Shown: one piece after another, positions 53,155-61,659 of the stretch
Layout of the letters: every line of letters starts with the position of its first letter
Numbering within the stretch: the first letter of the stretch is position 1
NCBI RefSeq assembly: GCF_014695585.1
Contig: NZ_JACJON010000039.1
Location: forward strand, 62,001 to 126,000
Length of the DNA: 64,000 nt
Direction: 5' to 3'
Source: Microcoleus sp. FACHB-831
Lineage (GTDB): Bacteria > Cyanobacteriota > Cyanobacteriia > Cyanobacteriales > FACHB-T130
Notes under the pieces: generated by a model
Told to the model about the DNA's origin: nothing
Database searches by the model: none
Seen by the model: the letters and a program-made list of their open reading frames with translations, nothing else
Position numbers and translations under genes: made by a program

Positions 53155-54372
53155 TTGAAAAGTTATACTTCTGAAACCGACGTTTCTTTTGTTCAGACGA
53201 AGATTCTTGGATTACTAGATTTTTGTAAGGGACTAGCAATTGCTTGGGTATTTTTATTCCATTGTTATAGAGGGGGCTGGTTTGGCTGGCAGGGAGTTCA
53301 CATTTTTATAGTTTTGAGCGGGTTCGGCTTAACTTACTCTTGTTTACAAAAAGGAGATAATTTTTCTTGGAAGCAGTGGTATATTAAACGATTTGAAAAA
53401 GTTTTACCCACTTACTGGGTGGTATGTTTATTTGGATTTTTAATTATGTTATGTCATTATATATTCACCAATGAGGATATAGCAAAAAACTTTTTAAAAG
53501 CGGCAATTCAACTAAAGTTAGATATTCTCGTTTTCTCGAAATTGTCTCATCAAACTATATTCGCTCTTCCCAATAGCGCCCTCTGGTTTATTCCCCTAAT
53601 TCTTGGTTATTACTTAGTTTTCCCCTGGCTTTACACGCGGACTTTGAAAGATGAGACAACAAAAGGCTACTTATCAATACTGTTAGGAGTTGTAGCTCTT
53701 GAGTTTATCTATAGGGGTATTACAATTTATTGGCTCGATGGTTTCCCCATCGGTTATGAAAACCGTTTTGATGCTTTATCGCTAGAACCCATAAAACCAT
53801 TAAATAGACTTATTGATAGTTGGATAATGCCCTTCCAATTACAAGCACCATTTGCGTTGTTTCCATCTAGAATAGGGGAATTCATGCTGGGAATGATTGG
53901 GGCAATACTCTTAGCCAAAAATCCCCAAAAATTTACTAATATTTTTTTGGATTGCCGCATGGGACTAACAGGGGTATTTATTTGGTTAGCGGGCTATTGT
54001 TTAGTATATGTGGGGCTATGGGGTTGGATTTTCGCAGATTTCATTATTTCTCTAGGTTTAGTGTTATGGGTTGTTAATCTTGCCTGGATTTTTCAGCAGA
54101 GATGGGGATTTTTATTTATAACACTGAGCCAGCTAGGGATTTGGTCTTACTATATATTTTTAACCCACGATATTTTCGTATATGTATATTGGGAAAGTCT
54201 TCCAGCAATCGGGCTAGATATTGATTCACTTAGCTGGTCAACTAATAACATAGTAAGGCTGGGATTTATAATGTTTGGCACTTGGGCTACAAGCTGCTTA
54301 TTACTAAAATTTGATAAGTCAAGGCTGCCTCATTTAATGATTAAAAACAGTCTGACAAGAGCTGTAAAATGA
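53155..54372 (+). CDS. Acyltransferase-3-family membrane protein
   Basis: About 405 residues, roughly ten membrane segments. The N-terminal family motif is present: GLAIAWVFLFHCYRGGWFGW with the catalytic-type His, then VHIFIVLSGFGLTYS. It likely transfers an acyl group to an extracellular sugar, such as O-acetylation of surface polysaccharide. The start is uncertain: GTG at 53146 or TTG at 53155. AGGGG at 53142-53146 suits the TTG. No exopolysaccharide genes are next to it. Codon use and AT content stand apart from adjacent genes, hinting at transfer. Confidence 0.85.
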   Translation: MKSYTSETDVSFVQTKILGLLDFCKGLAIAWVFLFHCYRGGWFGWQGVHIFIVLSGFGLTYSCLQKGDNFSWKQWYIKRFEKVLPTYWVVCLFGFLIMLCHYIFTNEDIAKNFLKAAIQLKLDILVFSKLSHQTIFALPNSALWFIPLILGYYLVFPWLYTRTLKDETTKGYLSILLGVVALEFIYRGITIYWLDGFPIGYENRFDALSLEPIKPLNRLIDSWIMPFQLQAPFALFPSRIGEFMLGMIGAILLAKNPQKFTNIFLDCRMGLTGVFIWLAGYCLVYVGLWGWIFADFIISLGLVLWVVNLAWIFQQRWGFLFITLSQLGIWSYYIFLTHDIFVYVYWESLPAIGLDIDSLSWSTNNIVRLGFIMFGTWATSCLLLKFDKSRLPHLMIKNSLTRAVK

Positions 54373-55076
54373 TAAACCCTAAATTAATTGCTCCGCTAAG
54401 GCTTCACCAATAAACTAGAGTTGTAATGAACAACTTTTCCGGTGTGAATTTCATTTGTTAGTATTGGCAAGTTCCTACACCAAGGTAGAGACAATATTTT
54501 TTTATATAATTTTCTAGAGATAGGCGATCGCACTGGTTTTACCTTTCTCTAAAAAAAAATTCGCAACAGGCGATCGCGCTTTTTTTGCAAGTTGTCGGTG
54601 GCGGCGCGAAGGAACGTAAACTCAATTGAGCCAGAGTAGTTTGCTTTGAAGCCGAGATCCCCGACTTCTTAGAGAAGTCGGGGATCTTGTTAGGGCGCGT
54701 TTTTATTTATTAGTATGCAACAAAGTTCTTAGGTAGTAATGCTATATAAATTCAAATTTTAAGTTGTTAATATTATATTAAATTTTCTATAACAAGCAAT
54801 AGATTAACAAATAGATTGCCTAGAAAACCTTAAAAGTTGACAATTTCCAAGATTGCCGATTGCAGCTGTTAAACTATCAGTGGGGAAGAATTGGTAAAAA
54901 CAGACTGTTTGATAAATGCCTGGTAGAGGGGTTGGCGTGGAAGCGCCAACCTAGCAGACTGGTATTGAACCAATTCAGAGCAGCGATCGCAGATATCCGT
55001 CAAATAAGCATTAATAATTTTAACGGAAACCGCCGAATCAATTAATTATTTTACAAATGCACCAAAATTAGTTGCT
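54373..55076. other. Intergenic region, 704 bases
   Basis: Contains the 31-base inverted repeat listed below, two HIP1 sites near 54528-54580, and GGTTGGCG-TGGAA-CGCCAACC (about 54930). The rest is AT-rich. No credible gene. The kinase promoter should lie just before 55077. Confidence 0.55.
54656..54686. repeat. Perfect 14-base inverted repeat hairpin
   Basis: GATCCCCGACTTCT, TAG loop, AGAAGTCGGGGATC. Followed by TTGTT but not a real T-run. This AGTCGGGGATC element is a common dispersed repeat in filamentous cyanobacteria. Confidence 0.85.
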
Positions 55077-57956
55077 ATGTGGGATATTTTAAATAACTTT
55101 TTCTCAGCAGAAAATTTCATTCCTCACGGGCACTGTTACTTGTGGAAGCCAGGGCTAGTGTGGATGCATCTGTTATCGGACTTATTAATAGGCATTGCTT
55201 ACTATTCAATCCCAGCAACGCTGATCTATTTTGTGGGTAAGCGGCAAGATCTGCCTTTCCGATCGATGTTTGGGTTGTTCGGAGCCTTCATTGTCTCCTG
55301 CGGGACAACTCATTTTATGGCAGTTTGGACGCTTTGGCACCCGATTTACTGGGTATCGGGCTTGCTCAAAGCGATTACTGCGGTAGTTTCCCTCTACACA
55401 GCCTTGGCGTTAGTGCCATTAATCCCCTTAGCTTTGGCTCTCCCCAGTCCAGCCGACCTAGAAAAAATAAACCTTACCCTGCATAAGGAGATCCAGGAGC
55501 GCAAATTGGCAGAAGCAGAACTGCAAAAACGCACGCAGATGCTCGACTTTGCCAACGACACAATTATTATTCGCAACCTAGACGATAGTATTACCTACTG
55601 GAATCAAGGAGCAGCACGGCTATATGGATGGGACAAAGAAGAAGTTTTAGGAAAACACGCCCACACCTTATTACAAACCATATTTCCTAAACCTCTAGAG
55701 GAAATTTTAGAGGAGTGCTTGCAGCAGGGTTATTGGGAAGGAGAACTCACGCACGCCAAGCGCGATCGCACGCAAATTATAGTGGCAAGTCGCTGGACGT
55801 TACAGCGCGACGAACACCTTAACCCTGTAGCAATTCTCGAAATTAACAACAACATTACCGAACGCAAACTGGCTTTATCAGCATTACAACGCCGCGAACA
55901 AGAGTTGAAAACGCTAGTAGAAAACGCCCCTGATGGGATTATCCGCCTAGATCTGCAACTGCGACACCTCTATATAAATCCAGCCGTTGAACGGGAAATA
56001 GGAATGCCTTTGCGTACAGTCATAGGCAAAACTTTATCAGAAGTAGGTTTTCCGGAAGAGATCGTAAATTTTTGGAAACCACGTTTTCAAAAAGTTATTG
56101 CGACTGGTGAAATGAGTTTAGTTGAATTTAATTACGTTGGTGTAAATGGACAGGAATTTTTTCAAGCTCGCATAGTACCAGAATTTGCGCTTGATGGTTC
56201 TGTAGAATCTCTCCTGATGATCTCCCGGGGTATCAACGAGCTAAAGCAAGCAGAGGAAGCATTACGCAAAGCCAACCAAGAACTAGAAATAAGAGTTAAA
56301 GAACGCACCGCTTTTTTATCGGAAATCAATGCATCTCTCTTAGTTGAAATGAAAGAGCGCAAGCACGCAGAAGCAGCACTGCGTCAGAGCGAACAGCGCT
56401 ATCGATCTTTAGTAATTGCTACTGCCGAAGTTGTCTGGCTGTGCGATGCTGAAGGAAGGGTAGTTGACCTTTCTCAGAGTTGGCAAGTGATGACGGGTCA
56501 AACTGAAGAAGAGCACAAGGGGTGGGGATGGGTGAATGCCATTCACCCCGAAGATCGCGAACGTACCCGTCAACTTTGGAAGGAAGCGATCGCCACCAAA
56601 ACATTTTATAAAAACCACTATCGATTGCGGACAAAAAATGGTAGTTACCGTGACTTTGCGGTGCGGGGGGTTCCCGTCTTAGAAGCAGATGGCAGAATTC
56701 GTGAGTGGGTTGGTATTTGCAGCGACATCACCAGCCGTAAACAAGCAGAACAAGCATTACAAAAAAGTGAGGAGCTTTATCGCACCCTGGCTAGGAATTT
56801 TCCTAACGGTGTAGTTATTTTGTTTGACCAAGATTTACGCTATACGCTCGCTGAAGGGCAAGATATTGCAGCTTCTGGTTTGAGTAAAGCAGAACTAGAA
56901 GGTAAAACCATTTGGGAATTATTTCCTCCAGAAACCTGTGCGACGCTGGAACCACTTTATAGAGCGGCTCTAGCAGGAGAGGCAAAAGTTTCGGAAATAT
57001 CTTATGGGGAAAAAACTTACAACATACATACGCTCCCGGTAAAGAACGACGGAGGGGAAATCTCTGCTGGGATGGCGATGACGCAAGATATCAGCGTGCA
57101 AAAGCAAGCAGAGCAAGCGCTGAAAAATTCGCGAGATGTGTTAGAAGCTTCTGTTAAAGAGCGGACGAGAGAACTAACCGAAGCTAATGCTGCTTTACGA
57201 GCGGAAATTTCCCAGCGTCTACAAACACAGGCGAAATTAGAGCAACTGGCGACAGAACTAAAAAGCTCGAATCAAGAACTAGAGCAATTTGCTTATGTGG
57301 CTTCCCACGATTTGCAAGAGCCATTGCGGGCAATAGGGGGTTATACGCAACTGTTGGTGCAGGAATACCAAGAGTGTCTGGATGAGTCAGCGACTGAGTA
57401 CATGAGTTACATCGTGGATGGTTCAGCGCGGATGCAGCAGTTGATTCAAGACTTGCTGGCATATTCTCGCGTTGGCAGTCGCTCTCAAGAGTTTACACCA
57501 ACAGATTGTAATGTTGTGGTGGAGCAGGCGATCGCTAATTTGCAAGTGGCGATCGCCGAGAGTAAGGCGATTATTACCCATGACTTTTTGCCAACGGCGA
57601 TCGCAGATAAAACTCTCTTAATGCAGGTGTTCCAAAATCTGATTGGCAATGCGATCAAGTTCTGTCGCCAGCAGTCTCCCCAAGTTCATATCGCAGCAGA
57701 ATTAAGAAATAATGAATGGCTGTTCTGGGTGCGCGATAATGGTATTGGCATCAAGCCCCAGTATCTCGAACGTATTTTTGTAATCTTCAAACGTCTGCAT
57801 ACGCGCAGAGAGTTTTCCGGGACTGGTATTGGTCTGGCTATCTGCAAAAAGATTGTAGAACGCCATCAGGGACGCATCTGGGCTGAATCGCAGCTAGGAA
57901 CCGGAACAACATTTTATTTCACCATCCCAAATCGACCTAGCAATGAAGAATTATGA
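55077..57956 (+). CDS. Ethylene-receptor-type sensor kinase with multiple PAS domains
   Basis: 959 residues. The first 130 are a three-helix ethylene-binding membrane domain. Residues Asp35, Tyr42, Cys75 and His79 sit at the same spacing as Asp25, Tyr32, Cys65 and His69 of plant ETR1, where Cys and His hold copper(I) (segment [17 protein letters not shown]). Four PAS/PAC domains follow (about 145-270, 275-395, 435-560, 565-680), a coiled coil, a phytochrome-type HisKA ([20 protein letters not shown]) and an HATPase ([32 protein letters not shown]). Likely senses ethylene or copper. The next two genes overlap or follow closely and carry receivers. Confidence 0.93.
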   Translation: MWDILNNFFSAENFIPHGHCYLWKPGLVWMHLLSDLLIGIAYYSIPATLIYFVGKRQDLPFRSMFGLFGAFIVSCGTTHFMAVWTLWHPIYWVSGLLKAITAVVSLYTALALVPLIPLALALPSPADLEKINLTLHKEIQERKLAEAELQKRTQMLDFANDTIIIRNLDDSITYWNQGAARLYGWDKEEVLGKHAHTLLQTIFPKPLEEILEECLQQGYWEGELTHAKRDRTQIIVASRWTLQRDEHLNPVAILEINNNITERKLALSALQRREQELKTLVENAPDGIIRLDLQLRHLYINPAVEREIGMPLRTVIGKTLSEVGFPEEIVNFWKPRFQKVIATGEMSLVEFNYVGVNGQEFFQARIVPEFALDGSVESLLMISRGINELKQAEEALRKANQELEIRVKERTAFLSEINASLLVEMKERKHAEAALRQSEQRYRSLVIATAEVVWLCDAEGRVVDLSQSWQVMTGQTEEEHKGWGWVNAIHPEDRERTRQLWKEAIATKTFYKNHYRLRTKNGSYRDFAVRGVPVLEADGRIREWVGICSDITSRKQAEQALQKSEELYRTLARNFPNGVVILFDQDLRYTLAEGQDIAASGLSKAELEGKTIWELFPPETCATLEPLYRAALAGEAKVSEISYGEKTYNIHTLPVKNDGGEISAGMAMTQDISVQKQAEQALKNSRDVLEASVKERTRELTEANAALRAEISQRLQTQAKLEQLATELKSSNQELEQFAYVASHDLQEPLRAIGGYTQLLVQEYQECLDESATEYMSYIVDGSARMQQLIQDLLAYSRVGSRSQEFTPTDCNVVVEQAIANLQVAIAESKAIITHDFLPTAIADKTLLMQVFQNLIGNAIKFCRQQSPQVHIAAELRNNEWLFWVRDNGIGIKPQYLERIFVIFKRLHTRREFSGTGIGLAICKKIVERHQGRIWAESQLGTGTTFYFTIPNRPSNEEL

Positions 57957-58399
57957 TTAGCAGCCAGATATCCAGAACAATTAATATTTTGCTGGTTGAA
58001 GACTCCCAGAGCGATGCTAATTTAACAATTAGAGAATTCAAAAAATCCAAAATTTCCAATACCCTGCACTGGGTTGAAGATGGGGAGAGCGCGATCGCCT
58101 ATCTGCGAAAGGAGGGCGAGTATGTCAATGCTGCATCTTGCGACCTCATCCTGCTCGATCTCAATCTTCCAGGTATGGATGGTCAGGAAGTGCTGGCAGA
58201 AGTAAAATCAGACCCAGATCTAAAACAAATTCCTGTAGTAGTTCTGACAACATCAGCTGATGAGCAGGATGTACTCAAGTCTTACAATCTCAACGCGAAC
58301 TGCTACCTGACTAAGCCCGTTGATATCCAACAGTTTCTTAATGTTGTGCAGTTGATCAACAACTTCTGGCTAGCGGCAGTGAGGCTACCCCCCAATTAA
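57953..58399 (+). CDS. Stand-alone response regulator (Rcp1-like)
   Basis: 148 residues, one receiver: acidic EDS at 16-18, acceptor Asp69 in [25 protein letters not shown], and the lysine in CYLTKPVDI. Its ATG overlaps the kinase stop by four bases (57953-57956), so it is translationally coupled and almost certainly phosphorylated by that kinase. No output domain, so it signals by protein contact. The hybrid kinase gene follows after 9 bases. Confidence 0.93.
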   Translation: MISSQISRTINILLVEDSQSDANLTIREFKKSKISNTLHWVEDGESAIAYLRKEGEYVNAASCDLILLDLNLPGMDGQEVLAEVKSDPDLKQIPVVVLTTSADEQDVLKSYNLNANCYLTKPVDIQQFLNVVQLINNFWLAAVRLPPN

Positions 58400-58408
58400 C
58401 GCAGTATT

Positions 58409-59920
58409 ATGTACCAAAAGTCGATTCACGTCCTATTGGTGGAAGATAGCCCCAGCGATGCGAACTTGCTGCGCCACACCTTTTCGCGGGTCAGCAAGGG
58501 TGAGTGGGAACTGGTATGCGTTGAGCGGTTGAGCGATGCCATCGATGTTTGCAGCGATCGCGCCTTTGATGTAGTCTTGTTAGACCTTTCTCTCCCCGAC
58601 TCTGATGGATTGGAAACGGTAGCACAATTCCAGGTAGCAGCACCAGATATACCGATTGTGGTGCTGACGGGGGTTGATGACGAGGAGTTTGCCCTACAAG
58701 CTGTGGCACAAGGGGCGCAGGATTATCTCGTCAAAGATCAAATCACTATGCAATTGCTAGTGCGGACTATCCGCTATGCTATCGAGCGCGGACAAGTATT
58801 GGCGCAGTTGCACGATAGCGAACGCCGCTTCCGGGGGATTTTTGACCAAACATTCCAATCAATGGGGTTATTGACACCAGAAGGAATTCTGTTGGAAGTT
58901 AACCAAACTACCCGTGACTTCTGCGGTACTAAACAAGAGGATATTGGTCTGCCACTGTGGGAGGTAAAAAGTTGGAATTACTCCTCTGCTACTCAGGAGT
59001 GGTTGAAAACTGCGATCGCTAGCGCCCAAGATGGCGATTTTGTTCGTAATGAAGTTGAGGTGTGTGGTGTTGGGGATGAGATGCTGTGGATTGACTTTTC
59101 TCTCAAGCCAGTGAAAGACGAGAGGGGAAAAGTCGTATTGCTGATTGCTGAAGGCAGAGATATTAGCGATCGCAAACGAGCCGAAGCAGAAATGATTAAG
59201 GCATTAGAAAAGGAACGCGAACTCAACGAGCTAAAATCCAACTTTGTTTCTATGGTTTCCCATGAGTTCCGCACCCCTATGGCGACGATTCGCACATCTG
59301 TAGAACTCCTGCAACGTTTCAACGATAAATTGACTCCTGAGAAGAAAAGTCAATACTTTGGGGTGATCCAAACTACTATCAAAGCTCTTGTCGAATTGTT
59401 AGATCAAATATTGCTGCTTGGCAAAACTGAGGCAGGAAAACTTAAGTACCAACCCGCACCGCTGGATTTAGAAAATTTTTGCCTCACGCTTACAGAAACT
59501 TTGCAACTTAGTGCAAAAACGCAGCACCAAATTATTTTTACCTGTCAAGGAAAACCCATCGAATTTGAAATGGATGAAGTGCTGTTGCAGCACATTTTCA
59601 CCAATTTACTTTCTAATGCTATCAAGTATTCTCCCGCAGGTGGCAAGATACACTTTGATTTAATTTTCCAGGATAATAAGGTAACTTTCAGCGTAAAAGA
59701 TGAGGGAATTGGCATTCCTTTGAAAGACCAACAACGTCTGTTTGAAACATTCCACCGATGCAGCAATGTAGGCCGAATTCAAGGGACGGGATTGGGGCTT
59801 GCCATTGTCAAAAACTGCGTAGATTTACATGGCGGCGAGATTGAGTTAGAGAGTCAAGAAGGCGTTGGTACAACATTTATAGTCACCCTCCCATTAAAGC
59901 GATCGCAAGATACGCAATAA
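58409..59920 (+). CDS. Hybrid histidine kinase REC-PAS-HisKA-HATPase
   Basis: 503 residues. Receiver 1-125 (Asp59 in DVVLLDLSLPDSDG), PAS/PAC about 135-265 (RFRGIFDQTFQSMGLLTPEG), HisKA with MVSHEFRTPMATIRTSVELL, and HATPase (NLLSNAIKYSPAGG, DEGIGIP, GTGLGLAIVKN). Receiver-first order suggests it is the second tier after the ethylene-receptor-type kinase. Third gene of the operon; cytoplasmic. Confidence 0.93.
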   Translation: MYQKSIHVLLVEDSPSDANLLRHTFSRVSKGEWELVCVERLSDAIDVCSDRAFDVVLLDLSLPDSDGLETVAQFQVAAPDIPIVVLTGVDDEEFALQAVAQGAQDYLVKDQITMQLLVRTIRYAIERGQVLAQLHDSERRFRGIFDQTFQSMGLLTPEGILLEVNQTTRDFCGTKQEDIGLPLWEVKSWNYSSATQEWLKTAIASAQDGDFVRNEVEVCGVGDEMLWIDFSLKPVKDERGKVVLLIAEGRDISDRKRAEAEMIKALEKERELNELKSNFVSMVSHEFRTPMATIRTSVELLQRFNDKLTPEKKSQYFGVIQTTIKALVELLDQILLLGKTEAGKLKYQPAPLDLENFCLTLTETLQLSAKTQHQIIFTCQGKPIEFEMDEVLLQHIFTNLLSNAIKYSPAGGKIHFDLIFQDNKVTFSVKDEGIGIPLKDQQRLFETFHRCSNVGRIQGTGLGLAIVKNCVDLHGGEIELESQEGVGTTFIVTLPLKRSQDTQ

Positions 59921-60086
59921 ATCGCCATCTCTATAAGAAAGCGATCGCGCTCCTTGTTCTGCCTTGCTGTGCGCTCTAAACCTTGGTTAACGACTTGGTT
60001 CTTAATTTTGCCTAGTGTCCGGAATGCCTTCTGATGTTAGTGAAGTCTTCAGCTAGACTTGCTTACCTATAGAGGCTGTGAAACAG

Positions 60087-60653
60087 ATGGGTATGGATAC
60101 TTATGAAGATAAATTTAAAGTCGCACTTGATGTTTGGAAGGAAGCACAGGTGCAACAGCGAACTTTCAATGACCTACTTTTTAGAATTCGCAATATAGCT
60201 TTTGTTTTTGCTGGGGTTGCTGTAGGCGGTGTGGGAACGCTGATTAGTAAAGATACCGGATTATCTGTACCTGGCTATCTATTAATTTTTGCAAGCATCC
60301 CTTGGGTTTCTTTGTACCTTCTAGACCGCTACTACTATCACCTCTTACTGATGGCTGCTGTCCGTGTATCAGAAGAAATTGAAGCTAAATTTTTCAGCCA
60401 GCATAATATTCCTCCACTGTCTCAGTATATCACCAAGTTTAATCGCGATAAACCAATACCGATACCTTTTATCAATGCAAAAACGGGAAGGGAAAAAGTT
60501 ACTTTTTTTTATGCTTTGCCGTTAATGACAAGCTTAGGTGTGGGTTTCTATTTTATTTATAAAAACCTATTTGCCTCGGTTTTAGTTTCTTTGGCTGTGG
60601 GAGGTGTACTCTTGTTTTTAGAGAAGTCTTCTTACAAAAAAAATGATGACTGA
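60087..60653 (+). CDS. Small membrane protein of unknown function
   Basis: About 188 residues. Two N-terminal membrane helices (NIAFVFAGVAVGGVGTLI, YLLIFASIPWVSLYLL) are followed by a cytoplasmic stretch of about 60, then two more helices (FFYALPLMTSLGVGFYFIYK, FASVLVSLAVGGVLLFL). The start is probably ATG 60087, since AGAGG at 60071-60075 is too close to the GTG at 60078. The helix-loop-helix plan loosely recalls SLATT/four-helix membrane effectors, but no motif proves it. Follows the kinase operon after 166 bases. Not recognised. Confidence 0.65.
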   Translation: MGMDTYEDKFKVALDVWKEAQVQQRTFNDLLFRIRNIAFVFAGVAVGGVGTLISKDTGLSVPGYLLIFASIPWVSLYLLDRYYYHLLLMAAVRVSEEIEAKFFSQHNIPPLSQYITKFNRDKPIPIPFINAKTGREKVTFFYALPLMTSLGVGFYFIYKNLFASVLVSLAVGGVLLFLEKSSYKKNDD

Positions 60654-60689
60654 ATCGTGCTTGTCATGGTATATTTTTTCGCTTGGCGA

Positions 60690-60789
60690 ACCATAAAACC
60701 ACCTCCCCGAGTTTCCATCGGTATCGCATCACCAGCCTTCATCTCCACTACGGCTTTACTACGCAACTTTTCCCCAGCGCGATCGCGCT
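60690..60789 (-). pseudogene. Relic of the 3' end of the oxoprolinase gene
   Basis: 100 bases matching 61669-61768, the last codons of the neighbouring oxoprolinase/hydantoinase gene, same orientation. Shared stretches include TCATCTCCAC and AGTTTCC/AGTTTCG, the encoded KAVVEM and GDAI, with many substitutions and one single-base indel in the GGGAYG region. It has no stop in the proper place and no upstream gene. It is a leftover of a duplication now separated from its source by a toxin-antitoxin pair. Confidence 0.75.
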
Positions 60790-60895
60790 TTTTTTAATTA
60801 GGCGCGATCGCAGCTAAGGTAATTATTAACAACTTAATCAATACCTTAAAACATTTTTATCTGACTGTACCGCTATCTGTTCGCAATAACCCAGT

Positions 60896-61258
60896 TTACC
60901 GATACTCCACAACAGCTGCAATTGCAGTTGCAATTTCTTCCATAGTCGTACTTGAAACTTCTCCGATTTTACGGATAAATCTTTGCACGTCCATACCGCG
61001 CAATTGCAAAACATCGACAGCAGAAACTTTAGTTAGACTATTGCCACTATCGGGATCGATTCTAACGTGCCAGATATTCCCAATGTAATATTCTTTCCAG
61101 TCTGTGATTGGTGCTATCAACTTAATAGGCAATTTACCTACACCATCAGAACTTACCACTATGGCAGGGCGGATTTTTTTTATTTCTGCCCCCACTGTGG
61201 GATCAAAATTAGCAAGCCAGACATCACCCCGTTTGGGAGAGGACTCGTTAGTAGTCAA
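60896..61258 (-). CDS. MazF/PemK-family mRNA interferase toxin
   Basis: 120 residues: KRGDVWLANFDPTVGAEIKK with the MazF loop, RPAIVVSSD, LIAPIT, KVSAVDVLQLRGMDVQRF, then the C-terminal helix. The beta-barrel signature and conserved Arg-Pro are intact. Start ATG 61258 lies inside the antitoxin's 3' end (11-base overlap). Downstream on the minus strand is the oxoprolinase relic. Confidence 0.9.
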   Translation of the reverse strand: MTTNESSPKRGDVWLANFDPTVGAEIKKIRPAIVVSSDGVGKLPIKLIAPITDWKEYYIGNIWHVRIDPDSGNSLTKVSAVDVLQLRGMDVQRFIRKIGEVSSTTMEEIATAIAAVVEYR

Positions 61259-61466
61259 TCAAGTCTCCTGTCTGTAATTCCTGCCATTCTCTATCTTGCT
61301 GGTAATGTGCCAACATTGCCTCAGCCTGCGAAGCTAGTATGCGTCGCCGTTCTTCTAATGGCAACTTCATAAACTCACGGCGGCTGATGTTGTTAAATTG
61401 TGCAGGTATTTCTGCATCCTCGATAGGTGATTCCCGTGTCTGAGGAGCAGTATTTACTATTTCCAT
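61248..61466 (-). CDS. Antitoxin partner of the MazF-type toxin
   Basis: 72 residues. Disordered start, then ISRREFMKLPLEERRRILAS and AMLAHYQQDREWQELQTGDL. The MKLPLEERRRIL pattern with a QQDREW tail is a recurring cyanobacterial antitoxin form. Its stop lies 11 bases inside the toxin gene. AT-rich spacer upstream. Confidence 0.8.
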   Translation of the reverse strand: MEIVNTAPQTRESPIEDAEIPAQFNNISRREFMKLPLEERRRILASQAEAMLAHYQQDREWQELQTGDLIDY

Positions 61467-61659
61467 AAATTATACCTAAAAATTTAAAAATGTTTGAATT
61501 TTCATTTATTATATCAATATTATAATAGGCGCGATCGCTATTTATCTAAACCCTGTATTTTTTCAAAAAAGTTTTAAGAAACAGGCGATCGCGCTTTTTT
61601 TAATTATTTACCTGCGAAGCTTTAGCCAGCAGCATCGCTGTTTAACCTGCTGAGTTCTC

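Noticed and set aside
60087-60653. Calling the small membrane protein a SLATT defence effector
   Set aside because: Helix layout is only loosely similar; no sensor nucleotidyltransferase gene is adjacent and no defining motif is visible.
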